Source of the DNA: Neolewinella agarilytica
GTDB lineage: Bacteria; Bacteroidota; Bacteroidia; Chitinophagales; Saprospiraceae
NCBI RefSeq assembly: GCF_900110645.1
Contig: NZ_FOFB01000003.1
Coordinates: 236,927 to 300,926 of the forward strand
Length of the DNA stretch: 64,000 bases
Direction of reading: 5' to 3'
Below, piece after piece: positions 16,113 to 24,431 of this stretch. A program made the position numbers and the translations under genes. Positions within the stretch are counted from its first letter, which is position 1, and every line of letters begins with the position of its first letter. The notes beneath the pieces were generated by a model. It saw only the letters and a list, made by a program, of their open reading frames with translations. It made no database searches and was not told where the DNA came from.

Positions 16113-17474
16113 ATGAGCCAACGCCCCATCATTTTCTGGCACCGTCGTGATCTCCGCCTGGAGGACAATGCCGGCCTGTACCGCGCCCAAAAAGCCGGTG
16201 GTCCGGTAATGCCAATTTTTATCTTTGACCGGGAAATACTGGATAAGTTACCGGAAAAAAAGGATGCCAGGGTGGAGTTTATTCATCAAAGCGTAACCGA
16301 ACTGGCTGCGGCGTATCAGGAACATGGAAGTGATCTTCGTGTCTTTTACGGCCACCCCAAAAAGGTATGGAAGGCAATCATTGAGGAATACCAGCCCGGG
16401 GCAGTTTATACTAACCGGGACTATGAACCCTATGCCAAAGTGCGGGACCTGGCGGTGAAGGACTTGCTTGAGGAAGCAGGTGCCTCCTTTCATGACTTCA
16501 AGGATCACATTATTTTTGAAAGTGATGAAGTACAAAAAAACGACGGTGGGCCGTATACGGTCTTCACGCCCTACTGGCGTAAATGGCGGACGATATTGGA
16601 CTCCCGGATGAGTCAGTTTGAGGGGGAGGAGCTGTCGTACTACCTGAAGCCTTATCCAAACACTAAGTATACTGACCGGCTACTTGCTGGAAAATCCGAC
16701 CGTCCGGTTCCCTCACTGGCGGAAATGGGGTTTGCTCCTGCGGGTATCGACATTCCCCCGACGGAAGTGAGCCGAAAGCTGATCAGGACCTACGACGAGA
16801 CCCGCAATTTTCCCGGAATCGAGGGTACCAGTCGCTTAGGGATTCATTTTCGGCACGGCACAATTTCCATCCGGGAAAAAGCCCGTCGTGCAATGGACCT
16901 GAACGAGACTTTCCTTAAGGAACTTGTCTGGCGGGATTTCTACTCCAACATTATTCAGTCTTTTCCCCGGGTAGTGGATGCTCCATTTAAAAAGGATTAT
17001 GAAAACATCCCGTGGGAGAATAATGAGGCTGATTTTAAGGCTTGGTGCGCAGGCAAAACGGGCGTGCCGATTGTTGATGCCGGCATGCGGCAACTCAACG
17101 AAAGTGGCTGGATGCACAACCGGGTACGAATGATTGTGGCCAGCTACCTGACCAAACACCTGCTCATAGACTGGCGTTGGGGAGAGGGATATTTTGCGGA
17201 TAAATTACTCGACTACGAACTGGCCAGTAATAATGGCGGCTGGCAATGGGCAGCTGGCTGTGGAACGGATGCACAGCCCTACTTCCGGATTTTTAACTAC
17301 GATAGCCAGCAGAAAAAATTTGACGCAGACTACACCTACGTTAAGCAGTGGGTGCCGGAGTATGGAACGCCTGATTACCCGAAGGAGCCACTGGTAGAGC
17401 ACAAATGGGGACGCGAACGAGCACTACGTGTTTATAAAGAAGCGCTGGCAGAAGCACGGGGAGAGAAACCGTAA
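16113..17474 (+). CDS. phrB: Deoxyribodipyrimidine photolyase (class I CPD type)
   Basis: A 453-residue flavoprotein. The N-terminal antenna domain begins IIFWHRRDLRLEDNAGLYRA (residues about 6-25). The C-terminal FAD domain has the family signatures: TSRLGIHFRHGTISIR (about 235-250), ELVWRDFYSNI (about 270-280), GVPIVDAGMRQLNESGWMHNRVRMIVAS and NNGGWQWAAGCGTDAQPYFRIFN. The WxxGCGTDAQPYFRIFNP-type block is typical of CPD photolyases that split cyclobutane dimers with blue light. The Trp residues of the electron-transfer chain appear present (W in GGWQW and WRWGEG). Its position right after the helicase gene suggests a DNA-repair neighbourhood, although the 140-bp gap and its own leader do not prove an operon. 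Confidence 0.93.
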   Translation: MSQRPIIFWHRRDLRLEDNAGLYRAQKAGGPVMPIFIFDREILDKLPEKKDARVEFIHQSVTELAAAYQEHGSDLRVFYGHPKKVWKAIIEEYQPGAVYTNRDYEPYAKVRDLAVKDLLEEAGASFHDFKDHIIFESDEVQKNDGGPYTVFTPYWRKWRTILDSRMSQFEGEELSYYLKPYPNTKYTDRLLAGKSDRPVPSLAEMGFAPAGIDIPPTEVSRKLIRTYDETRNFPGIEGTSRLGIHFRHGTISIREKARRAMDLNETFLKELVWRDFYSNIIQSFPRVVDAPFKKDYENIPWENNEADFKAWCAGKTGVPIVDAGMRQLNESGWMHNRVRMIVASYLTKHLLIDWRWGEGYFADKLLDYELASNNGGWQWAAGCGTDAQPYFRIFNYDSQQKKFDADYTYVKQWVPEYGTPDYPKEPLVEHKWGRERALRVYKEALAEARGEKP

Positions 17475-17500
17475 AGCCAGCCCATGGGGTAAAAGTGGGG

Positions 17501-17531
17501 TTGACTTAGGTTGAAAGCAAAGGTATTTTTG
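17501..17531 (+). promoter_or_regulatory. Bacteroidota-type promoter for the gene at 17554
   Basis: TTG (17501) and TATTTTTG (17524-17531) are separated by 20 bp, matching the -33/-7 consensus TTTG...TAnnTTTG. The ATG follows 22 bp after the -7 element, so the leader is very short. Confidence 0.6.
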
Positions 17532-17553
17532 CTGAATAATTCCTGAGAGACCA

Positions 17554-18789
17554 ATGACACTACACCATTCCAATACCTTTCTGCTTCTACTTTTTTTACT
17601 TTCCAGTGCTGCATTGACGGCCCAGGCAAGGCTTAATCTGTTCACAGACTGTGAGTGCAACAAGACACTGCTGAAGCAAGAGCTGCAGTATGTTAATCAT
17701 ACCATTGACCCGACCAGTGCTCACGTTAGCCTTTTTATCGTTACGAACTATCTGAGCAATGGCGGACGGGTCTACGATCTGAGTTTCAAGGGGCAGGAGG
17801 ACCTGTCCGCTAACCAGCTCCGCTTTAGGGTGGCTACAACGGCAGTTATGACCTCCCTGGAAAGAGACGAACTGTTGACCAACCGAATTAAGTTAGGGCT
17901 GGCAGGCTTTCTGGCCGGAACACCCTATGCAGATTTAGTAGAGGTAGCCGTTGCGGATATACCGGAAGAGGCAGAGGTTGAAGAAGTTGAAACAGAGGAT
18001 AACTGGAACAACTGGATCTTTGATATAAATGCCAGTTTCCGTACAGAGAAAGAGAGTCAGCGGGGAAAGACGGACCTCCGCTTAGGCTTTGAAGCAGATC
18101 GCACGACACCTGAGCTGCGTATTCGTTTCCGGCCCAACTTCTTTTACCGGACACAAACAATCACGCAAACTGATGGCAGTGAATTGACTTCCGTCCGGCG
18201 GGACCTCTGGATGAATGCTTCCATCATCAAAAGTATTGGTAGTCACTGGTCGGTTGGCCTATTCAATAGTATGTCCTCTACAACCTTTCGTAACATTGAT
18301 TACGGGCTTTGGCTGGCCCCGGCCATCGAGTATAATTTGTTCAACTATGATGAGGTTCCCTTTAAGGAATTTACCATTGCCTACCGGCTGGGCTGGACCC
18401 GTAATCAGTATACCGAAGAGACGGTGTTTTTCAAAACCGAAGAGAGTCTTGCCCGGCAGGTCCTGAATTGCGACCTGCGAATTCGTCAGCGGTGGGGGCA
18501 GGTCTTTGCGGGCATGTCTGCCGGGAACTACCTGAATGACTTTGCTAAAAACCGGTTTGCATTAAATGGCCGGGCGAACATCCGGCTCATTAAAGGCCTG
18601 TCTTTTAGTGTGGGAGGCAGCTACCAGATCATCAATGATCAAATCAGCCTGCCACGGGGAGAGGCCTCGGTGGAAGATATTCTGTTAGGACAGTCACAGT
18701 TGGCGACTAACTTCGAGACGGACGTAAACTTCGGTCTCAGCTACACCTTCGGCTCCCTGTTTAATAACGTGATTAATACACGCCTGTAA
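17554..18789 (+). CDS. Outer-membrane protein of unknown function, Cys-x-Cys N-domain plus beta barrel
   Basis: A 411-residue exported protein with signal MTLHHSNTFLLLLFLLSSAALTAQ. The N-terminal soluble domain (about 25-145) starts LFTDCECNKTLLKQELQYVNHTID, contains SLFIVTNYLSNGGRVYDLSFKGQ, and then a short acidic linker (about 135-150, EEAEVEEVETED). The remainder (about 155-411) alternates polar and aromatic residues as in an outer-membrane barrel (RIRFRPNFFYRTQT, EFTIAYRLGWTRNQY, VNFGLSYTFGSLFNN). From memory, unnamed Bacteroidota proteins share the DCxC...FVNYVRD...VHxLxT front followed by a barrel; their role is unknown. It has its own promoter and a strong terminator, so it stands alone. 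Confidence 0.6.
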   Translation: MTLHHSNTFLLLLFLLSSAALTAQARLNLFTDCECNKTLLKQELQYVNHTIDPTSAHVSLFIVTNYLSNGGRVYDLSFKGQEDLSANQLRFRVATTAVMTSLERDELLTNRIKLGLAGFLAGTPYADLVEVAVADIPEEAEVEEVETEDNWNNWIFDINASFRTEKESQRGKTDLRLGFEADRTTPELRIRFRPNFFYRTQTITQTDGSELTSVRRDLWMNASIIKSIGSHWSVGLFNSMSSTTFRNIDYGLWLAPAIEYNLFNYDEVPFKEFTIAYRLGWTRNQYTEETVFFKTEESLARQVLNCDLRIRQRWGQVFAGMSAGNYLNDFAKNRFALNGRANIRLIKGLSFSVGGSYQIINDQISLPRGEASVEDILLGQSQLATNFETDVNFGLSYTFGSLFNNVINTRL

Positions 18790-18836
18790 GTTGAGAGTTA
18801 AACAGGCAGGACTTTTCCCTTCCCTAAATAGCATAA

Positions 18837-18883
18837 AAAAGCGATCAGCGTTCATGCCCGTGGCTTGAATGCTGATCGCTTTT
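18837..18883. terminator. Bidirectional terminator between convergent genes
   Basis: AAAAGCGATCAGCGTTCA (18837-18854) pairs with TGAATGCTGATCGCTTTT (18866-18883), with one G:T pair. The A-run before and T-run after make it a good terminator in both directions (the 17554 gene on plus, secG on minus). Confidence 0.8.
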
Positions 18884-18976
18884 ACTCCCCCTTTTGGAGG
18901 AAGTGAATACAACGGTGGCCTTCCTTAATGCTCCTTTTTAATGGGGAAGTATTAAAAGCCAGACGGTAAAAGAGGT

Positions 18977-19231
18977 CTATCCAAGACCAGTTGAACCAGT
19001 CTGCGAGCTAACGGCAAGCGCCGTCAATACACACAGTGCAAAAAGTGCTGCGGCGAGGCCCCAGGTGATCTTTTCGATCACGTCAGTAGAGCGGGAAGCT
19101 CCCAGCATTTGGTTGGCTTGTGAGCCGCCGAAAGTAGAGTCGATACCGCCACCCTTAGGGTTCTGTACGAGGACTACGAGCATAAGAAGCAGGCAAACGA
19201 TGCCGGTCAGGATAGTTAGAAGGTTGACCAT
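18977..19231 (-). CDS. secG: Preprotein translocase subunit SecG
   Basis: An 84-residue protein with two transmembrane helices (about 4-22 and 56-76). Between them is the SecG loop VLVQNPKGGGIDSTFGGSQANQMLGASRSTDVIEKITW; the QxxKGGG...FGG...GxxxxTDxLxKxTW pattern is diagnostic. SecG associates with SecYE and stimulates protein export. The ATG lies 6 bp after the stop codon of the TPR-containing gene at 19238, so both are almost certainly one transcript. The length is normal for Bacteroidota. Confidence 0.93.
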   Translation of the reverse strand: MVNLLTILTGIVCLLLMLVVLVQNPKGGGIDSTFGGSQANQMLGASRSTDVIEKITWGLAAALFALCVLTALAVSSQTGSTGLG

Positions 19232-19237
19232 GGGGGA

Positions 19238-20095
19238 TTATAATTTTTCCTTCAAATCATTGATAAGGCCCGCAAAGATCGTCTTTTTATCCGGATAAAG
19301 CAACATCAACCGGCGATACATCTTAATCGCGTTCTGGTATTGCCCCTGCTGGACTAACAATCGGGCCAAGGTTTCACTGGCTACATCATCCTGCGCCAGT
19401 AAGCTTCGGCGGGCGATCTTGTTTACGGATTCCCGCCCTTCGTCCTTTCGCTGAGCTTGCTGACGACGAATCCTCTTCAGGCGCTGCTGAAGGCCCGGAG
19501 AATGCGTGGTAACAAACAATTCTGGTCGCTCCGGTGCATCACTGCTTTGCTGAACGATGGGAGCAGGAGCTGGCAGGACGGATAAAAACGTGGCTGCATT
19601 CTCGACCCAATTATCAGTAGAGATCAGCACCTCTTCTTTATAACTATGGTCTGATGGTTCAGCATGCTGGCTGGGGGCTTCCTCTGTTGGGCTTTGCGTT
19701 GGTGCATCCGGAACAACAGGAATGTCTGTCTCATTCAGAACAGATGGTAGCGCAATGCTAATGGGAGGAGAGGTTTCAACGATAGGTTGCTCGTGTAGCT
19801 CTTCCAGCTCTTTCAGCTCCAGCGTCTCCGTTTCTTCAAGAAATTCTTCAGGCAGACTTGCGTCCAATTCACGGATGAGCTCATAAATGTGGGCCCGATC
19901 AAAAGTTGTGGCAGCACAGCGACTCAGATAAGCGGCCTCCTCGGGATGCCCTTCCAGATGGGTTTTCAGAAGCAGCAATAACCGGATATTGGCGGAATAG
20001 GGGAACTTCAGCGCAATCTCCTGCAGGTCCGTTAGCTGCAGTTGCAACAACGAATGGGGTTGATCAAGATAATGCTGAAACTCCTGTGCGGTCAT
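19238..20095 (-). CDS. TPR-containing protein of unknown function, co-transcribed with secG
   Basis: A 285-residue protein without a signal peptide. The N-terminal part (MTAQEFQHYLDQPHSLLQLQLTDLQEIALKFPYSANIRLLLLLKTH) is a helical module. The middle (about 90-165) is acidic, Pro-rich and disordered (ETSPPISIALPSV...). A basic helix follows (about 205-235, LQQRLKRIRRQQAQRK). The C-terminus (about 240-285, LARLLVQQGQYQNAIKMYRRLMLLYPDKK) is a tetratricopeptide unit. I recall similar conserved unnamed Bacteroidota proteins next to secG; the linkage hints at envelope or export support but no role is established. The ATG is at 20095, and secG begins 6 bp after the stop. Confidence 0.7.
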   Translation of the reverse strand: MTAQEFQHYLDQPHSLLQLQLTDLQEIALKFPYSANIRLLLLLKTHLEGHPEEAAYLSRCAATTFDRAHIYELIRELDASLPEEFLEETETLELKELEELHEQPIVETSPPISIALPSVLNETDIPVVPDAPTQSPTEEAPSQHAEPSDHSYKEEVLISTDNWVENAATFLSVLPAPAPIVQQSSDAPERPELFVTTHSPGLQQRLKRIRRQQAQRKDEGRESVNKIARRSLLAQDDVASETLARLLVQQGQYQNAIKMYRRLMLLYPDKKTIFAGLINDLKEKL

Positions 20096-20212
20096 TCTCT
20101 AAGGTCTGTCCCAAAGGTCTTGAATAAGTTCTGATTAAACAAGCAACAACTTTGAGACCAGCAAACATGTCTTTTTTCTTGAAGATTCTTTCATAGAACC
20201 CTGAATTTTACT

Positions 20213-20319
20213 ACCTTAGCATTACAAAAGTGTTGAAAGATACTGTTGTTTAAGAATTTTGTGTTGTTCATAGTGTTTGTTATGTAGCCTTTAACTGTTC
20301 ATGTTAAAGGCTTTTTTTA
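20213..20319 (+). ncRNA. Possible small RNA ending at an orphan terminator
   Basis: The 334-bp gap 20096-20429 holds a near-consensus -7 element TACCTTAG (20213-20220) and, about 70 bp later, a textbook intrinsic terminator on the plus strand (20286-20319). No coding gene on the plus strand ends upstream; both neighbours on the left run the other way. The interval could produce a short RNA of roughly 90-100 nt. No weighable ORF or known RNA family was recognised, so this rests on the terminator alone. Confidence 0.3.
20286..20319 (+). terminator. Strong intrinsic terminator with no upstream coding gene
   Basis: AGCCTTTAAC (20286-20295) pairs perfectly with GTTAAAGGCT (20303-20312) around a 7-nt loop, and is followed by a run of seven T. 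Confidence 0.85.
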
Positions 20320-20429
20320 TTCAGAAAGCTTGTTGAAGGTTACTGTATATAATAGTTGTGCGTAACATGTATTTTGCCTAGCTTTCAGCTGTTTTTGAAC
20401 AGTAACTTTATTTATATAAGATTTGCGGC

Positions 20430-20768
20430 ATGGCAAAAAATAAGAAAGAACGTATCACGCTTCGTAAAGGCGAAGAAGAGATTTTGATCAATTATGAGAA
20501 TCTCCGTAGTGCAGTTCTCGTTTTACGGGCTATTAATCATGAGTTAAGGCGCAATATCATTTCTCTTCTGGAAGAAGAGGAAAGAATGACCGTTACCCAG
20601 ATGTACATCAAGCTTAGAATAGAGCAATCCGTTGCTTCTCAGCACCTTGCGATCCTGCGGAAGGCAGGTATTGTTCAGCCTTTCCGGGAAGGAAAGTTTA
20701 TTTACTACAGCCTGGATAAAGAACGCCTGGCCCAAATTGCGCAGCTCGTGGCTGACCTGTCAGAATGA
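20430..20768 (+). CDS. ArsR-family winged-helix regulator (first of a pair)
   Basis: A 112-residue single-domain protein. The HTH runs over NHELRRNIISLLEEEERMTVTQMYIKLRIEQSVASQHLAILRKAGIVQPFREGKFIYYSLD; recognition helix SVASQHLAILRKAGIV and wing REGKFIYYSL are typical of ArsR/SmtB proteins. The metal-binding ELCVCDL motif of helix alpha3 is replaced by TVTQMYIKL and there are no Cys residues, so metal sensing of the usual kind is not expected. The N-terminus is basic (MAKNKKERITLRKGEEE). A homologous gene follows at 20998 in the same direction. The leader is long and AT-rich. Confidence 0.88.
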   Translation: MAKNKKERITLRKGEEEILINYENLRSAVLVLRAINHELRRNIISLLEEEERMTVTQMYIKLRIEQSVASQHLAILRKAGIVQPFREGKFIYYSLDKERLAQIAQLVADLSE

Positions 20769-20997
20769 CCGTTTGTTGTCTTTTGGGTACCGTTTTCTTT
20801 GTTTTTGATACCGCTTTCTTGTTTTGTTGGTATTTTTAGACCATCTTTGCAGGGTAAGGTTTCTAAAAAGAAGCCTGCAATTTTCACCCAGTTATTGATT
20901 TGGCTCTGGTTATCTGAATGCACCCTTTAGATTTTGTGACAACGCGACTTTGAGTTTTTGACCCGGGAGCCAACGAATTTTGACTAAGTCTTCCCCG

Positions 20998-21315
20998 ATG
21001 CAGCCTTTAAATAAGCCTTTAATTCAAGAGCAGAAGCTAGAAATTTCCACCGAAGTACTACGTGCCCTCGCTCACCCCCTGCGGATGCGGATTTTGGAAT
21101 TCATTGACAACAATGAGATGATCAATGTAAACCGAATCTACAGCTCCCTGGAGCTGGAGCAATCCATTACTTCTCAGCACCTCCGCATTTTGCGTCAGGC
21201 AGGCCTTGTGGAAACAGAGCGCCGGGGAAAGTTCATTCATTACCGCCTTCGGTACGGTAAACTGAGCAGTGCTATTCGTGCTATTGGAAATTTTGAGCGT
21301 GCAATTGCCAGCTAG
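20998..21315 (+). CDS. ArsR-family winged-helix regulator (second of a pair)
   Basis: A 105-residue protein from the ATG at 20998; a TTG six codons upstream (20980) is possible but less likely. The HTH segment VLRALAHPLRMRILEFIDNNEMINVNRIYSSLELEQSITSQHLRILRQAGLVETERRGKFIHYRL is clearly related to the gene at 20430 (shared LExEQSxxSQHLxILRxAG pattern) but diverged. It also lacks the alpha3 Cys pair, carrying NVNRIYSSL there. The conserved spacing and absence of metal ligands in both suggest an old duplication with some non-metal signal. A 229-bp gap separates the two genes, so separate promoters are possible. Confidence 0.88.
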   Translation: MQPLNKPLIQEQKLEISTEVLRALAHPLRMRILEFIDNNEMINVNRIYSSLELEQSITSQHLRILRQAGLVETERRGKFIHYRLRYGKLSSAIRAIGNFERAIAS

Positions 21316-21356
21316 TAAGCTCCTTTGAGGCTTGCACTTCTTTCCTTTAGCTAATC

Positions 21357-21992
21357 TTATTCTTCTTCCTGCGATAGCTCCTGAGGTACGGAAAGGCGGA
21401 AGTAAAAGTAAAGCAGGGTAACCACACCCATTGAAATGGCCACGTCTGCTATGTTGAATACTGGCCGGAAAAAGAGAAAAGCCTTACCACCGAAATAGGG
21501 GATCCAATCTGGATAATTCCCGTATAAAAGCGGGAAGTAGAACATGTCTACTACTCTTCCGTACAGGAATGGAGCATATCCGCCTCCTTCGGGGAATAGC
21601 TGCGCCGGGCCACTATCAAAAGAGGAAGCAGAAAATATTTTTCCGTACAGGACGCTATCAACAATGTTTCCTACAGCACCCGATAGTACTAATGCAAAAC
21701 CTGCTACGAGCCAACGATCAGAATTTTCTTTCACTAACCTGATCAGGTAAAGGAGCAAGAAGCCTACGGCCGTGATTCTGAAAAGGCTCAGAAGTAATTT
21801 CCCATACTCCCCGCCAAGACGCATTCCAAAAGCCATACCGTCATTTTCCACGAAGTGAATCAGTACCCGGTCCCAGCCAAAGACCTGAATTTCTTCGCCA
21901 TAGGCCATATGTGTCTTTACCCAAATCTTTACTGACTGATCAAGCAGTAACACCAAAAAGAAAATAAGGAAGACCATTTTTTTACGGCTCAT
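21357..21992 (-). CDS. lspA: Lipoprotein signal peptidase (signal peptidase II)
   Basis: A 211-residue membrane protein. Four hydrophobic helices are visible (about 5-22, 68-86, 95-113, 180-202). The family blocks are present: LDQSVKIWV near the N-terminus, FVENDGMAFGM (49-57), GAVGNIVDSVLYG with catalytic Asp112, GRVVDMFYFPL, and FNIADVAISMG with catalytic Asp183. It cleaves prolipoproteins just before the lipidated Cys, serving lipoproteins such as those at 9331, 11958 and 48384. An insertion of about 50 residues between the two catalytic blocks makes it longer than the E. coli enzyme, as is common in Bacteroidota. It follows the dksA-like gene with a terminator between them. Confidence 0.94.
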   Translation of the reverse strand: MSRKKMVFLIFFLVLLLDQSVKIWVKTHMAYGEEIQVFGWDRVLIHFVENDGMAFGMRLGGEYGKLLLSLFRITAVGFLLLYLIRLVKENSDRWLVAGFALVLSGAVGNIVDSVLYGKIFSASSFDSGPAQLFPEGGGYAPFLYGRVVDMFYFPLLYGNYPDWIPYFGGKAFLFFRPVFNIADVAISMGVVTLLYFYFRLSVPQELSQEEE

Positions 21993-22110
21993 AGCTTGTT
22001 TTACTGATTGAAAGGAAGGCCATTTTTATAAAGGCAGTTTCATAACGCATCTATGGCTCCTGAGATAAGGCGATCACGAGCATTTTGATGTTGGGCAAGG
22101 TAAAAAAATA

Positions 22111-22138
22111 AGCCTTTCCGCAGATGTGCGGAAAGGCT
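22111..22138 (-). terminator. Terminator of the DksA-like gene
   Basis: AGCCTTTCCGCA (22111-22122) and TGCGGAAAGGCT (22127-22138) form a perfect 12-bp stem with a 4-nt loop. On the minus strand it is followed by TATTTTTTTA. Confidence 0.88.
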
Positions 22139-22182
22139 GTGGTATTTACATTTTCGACTTGGATCGTTTGGGCAGTAGGCCG

Positions 22183-22551
22183 CTAGCGGTTTTGTTTGGC
22201 GTGAATACTCAACGTTGTGTGAGGCACGATACGGAGCCGCTCTTTAGAAATCAGTTTGCCACTTACACGACAGATTCCGTATACTTTATTATCAATACGT
22301 AGTAAGGCATTTTCCAGATGCTGAACGAGTTTGCGCTGGCGGTTAGCCAGGTTGTGCATGTCTTCATTGGCCATGGAAGTCGTTCCATCATCAAGGCCAC
22401 GCACTTTGCCGTCTTCGTTGCTGGCACGTTCGGCCAACTGTTGAAGATGGAAATTAAGCTGCTCTTGTGCCGCCGCTAATTTTTCAGTGATGATCGCATG
22501 GAACTCCTTTAGCTCTTCATCACTGTAGCGGGTTTGTTCTTTAGATTGCAT
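22183..22551 (-). CDS. DksA/TraR-family protein with a degenerate zinc finger
   Basis: A 122-residue protein. The N-terminal two-thirds form a coiled-coil hairpin (YSDEELKEFHAIITEKLAAAQEQLNFHLQQL ... DMHNLANRQRKLVQHLENALLRIDN). The C-terminus matches the DksA/TraR zinc-finger region (VYGICRVSGKLISKERLRIVPHTTLSIHAK), but only one Cys remains where the classic finger has four. Such short, mostly Cys-less relatives are common in Bacteroidota. DksA proteins enter the RNA polymerase secondary channel and tune transcription with ppGpp; whether this one does so is inferred. The gene is immediately upstream of lspA but separated by a terminator. Confidence 0.88.
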   Translation of the reverse strand: MQSKEQTRYSDEELKEFHAIITEKLAAAQEQLNFHLQQLAERASNEDGKVRGLDDGTTSMANEDMHNLANRQRKLVQHLENALLRIDNKVYGICRVSGKLISKERLRIVPHTTLSIHAKQNR

Positions 22552-22752
22552 GGATGTAGATAAATTTAAAACCTGTAAAAGTTTACCCTCTTCAATCAGG
22601 ATGTGCGAATTTACGAAGTCTTATTTACGTACTAACTATTCCTTCTTGCTTTTTTACGAAGCCAAGCATAAAAAAAGGTTACTCCTCAAAAGAGAAAAAT
22701 AATATTCTGAAGGGGCCGGTCTCGTGAAATTTTAAACGCTCATGCGACTAAG

Positions 22753-23625
22753 CTATTCCGGGATAATGGGAAGTCTGAACCACTCCCGGCTTCTGCGCAG
22801 CCAATTGCCACGGCTACACCGTTCACGAATGGTGAATGTTCTTTGCAGAACATGAAAGCCATCAATTTCTACCACCTTGTCCAGGTAATCTACCTCGAAT
22901 AGCTCATTGGAAGCGCGAAGCTCCACCTGATCATAGGAGGTGAGCATGTCACCGTCCTGATCAAACACCGGCCAGGTGCCCGGAAGCTCATCGGGGAAGA
23001 ATACCCGCTGAATCCGACCACTTTCTATTGGCTGGTAACGCCTGTCGGGCTCAGTCTCCTCTGGCCTGACAATGACCGCATTAGAGTTGGTGTGAAATAA
23101 AAGATGGCTCCAGCGATAGGTGGAGCCACTAGCGGGAATATGGAGAGAGAACTTATCTCCGGCTTGCAGGTAAGGGCTGTAGTAAAGGCCATCGGACCTT
23201 ATTTGGTAAAAAGTGTTCCTGCCATTTACACTGATGCGTACGGCCTCCCGGGCAACAATGGGCAGAAGCCGGAAAGAAAGATAGCCAGCTGTTGGGATTT
23301 CAATACTCCAGGTTTCTACTCCCGTGCGTTCCCAGTCAAAAACAATAGAGGGGTTCTCTCCGGCTTCAATATTAGATTCTGCTAAAGGGTCTAATTCACC
23401 GCCTTCAGAGGTGCGTAGCCAGCGCGATGGAGCAAAATACCCTCCCCATTCACCAATGTCGCAAGCCAGGTCATAATATTGGTAATCGTCCGTATGCAAA
23501 GGCGATTTAACCGATTTAGAGCTTTCCTGCAGGTTCAATTGAGCAAAGAGCGACTGGCCCATTCCGAAGAACAGGAACAGACCGAGCAAAATAGCTCGGA
23601 AGGGCCACTGATTGCTTTTGTTCAT
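22753..23625 (-). CDS. Secreted protein of unknown function, all-beta
   Basis: A 290-residue exported protein; the start is placed at the ATG at 23625 because it directly precedes the signal peptide (MNKSNQWPFRAILLGLFLFFGMGQSLFAQ). The mature part is rich in short strands and aromatic residues (DLACDIGEWGGYFAPSRWLR, ETWSIEIPTAGYLSFRLLP, AVRISVNGRNTFYQI), suggesting one or two beta-sandwich domains. The C-terminus is basic and contains the second Cys (IRERCSRGNWLRRSREWF), perhaps bridging to the first. No T9SS sorting domain or lipobox is seen. The family was not recognised. Confidence 0.6.
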   Translation of the reverse strand: MNKSNQWPFRAILLGLFLFFGMGQSLFAQLNLQESSKSVKSPLHTDDYQYYDLACDIGEWGGYFAPSRWLRTSEGGELDPLAESNIEAGENPSIVFDWERTGVETWSIEIPTAGYLSFRLLPIVAREAVRISVNGRNTFYQIRSDGLYYSPYLQAGDKFSLHIPASGSTYRWSHLLFHTNSNAVIVRPEETEPDRRYQPIESGRIQRVFFPDELPGTWPVFDQDGDMLTSYDQVELRASNELFEVDYLDKVVEIDGFHVLQRTFTIRERCSRGNWLRRSREWFRLPIIPE

Positions 23626-23700
23626 AGTTATATAAAAACAGGCCTGGGGAAAGCATACAGCCTGATCGTCATGGGGTAGCACAAATATAATGAATGTGCA

Positions 23701-23901
23701 TTAAAGATTGGGAAGCGGTGTATTTCGATGAGAAAACGGTTGAGGCGCTGCTTCGCTGCTTCTCCATCCGGAAAATAACATTTCCCGAAGCGTGAACTCT
23801 TTGTTTTGGTTATGATTGTAAGAGGTAAGTGCCCCGACATGAATCCAGGCCATCAACCTGCCTGCTTCTGCAATCAGGAGATAGGTCTGGGGATAGTGCA
23901 C
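23701..23901 (-). CDS. Possible small protein, doubtful
   Basis: A 66-codon frame from GTG at 23901 (HYPQTYLLIAEAGRLMAWIH...) in the 329-bp gap 23626-23954. A GGAGG lies 8 nt before the GTG and codon choice looks natural, but no family is recognised and Bacteroidota rarely use such ribosome-binding sites. The remainder of the gap shows nothing else of note. Confidence 0.2.
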   Translation of the reverse strand: MHYPQTYLLIAEAGRLMAWIHVGALTSYNHNQNKEFTLREMLFSGWRSSEAAPQPFSHRNTPLPNL

Positions 23902-23954
23902 CCCATTTCCCTCCGTGTGTTCAGTTGCCAGCGGCAGGGCATAAGTACTTAACT

Positions 23955-24419
23955 ATGACACCTCGCCGCCTGGAGTTTACTTCCATTGTACCCCGTTCAC
24001 TGTCCGAGACCTGGGCTTTTTTCAGCCGTCCGGAAAATCTGGAAAAGCTCACACCAGAGGATGTGAAGTTTGACATTAGGTCTCCCGTTAGCGGAGTGGA
24101 GATGTACGAAGGGATGATTATCCAGTACCGTGTTAGCCCGTTTCCGGGCTTCAGTGCAGACTGGGTAACAGAAATAACTCAGATCAAGGAGTTAGATCAT
24201 TTCATCGATGATCAACGCGTAGGCCCCTTTGCCCTGTGGCATCACCAGCACTTTTTCCGGGACATGGGAGATGGCAGAACGGAGATGAAAGATATTCTGC
24301 ATTATCAGGCCCCCTTGGGTGTGCTGGGAACTATTGCTGACTGGGTGTTCGTCCACCGGCAGGTCAAAGGCATCTTCACCGCCCGGGAAGAGGCCATTAA
24401 GCGTCTGTTCCCGCAATAG
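23955..24419 (+). CDS. SRPBCC-fold ligand-binding protein
   Basis: A 154-residue cytoplasmic protein, started at the ATG at 23955; upstream in-frame sequence lacks family resemblance. It opens with LEFTSIVPRSLSETWAFFSRPENLEKLTPEDV, the classical start of the START/SRPBCC (polyketide cyclase/dehydrase-like) fold. Later come FPGFSADWVTEITQI, DDQRVGPFALWHHQHFF and a final helix DWVFVHRQVKGIFTAREEAIKRLF. This is the subfamily often annotated as cell-division inhibitor-like SRPBCC protein. It binds a hydrophobic ligand that the sequence does not disclose. Confidence 0.8.
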   Translation: MTPRRLEFTSIVPRSLSETWAFFSRPENLEKLTPEDVKFDIRSPVSGVEMYEGMIIQYRVSPFPGFSADWVTEITQIKELDHFIDDQRVGPFALWHHQHFFRDMGDGRTEMKDILHYQAPLGVLGTIADWVFVHRQVKGIFTAREEAIKRLFPQ

Positions 24420-24431
24420 AAAAGCATAAAG

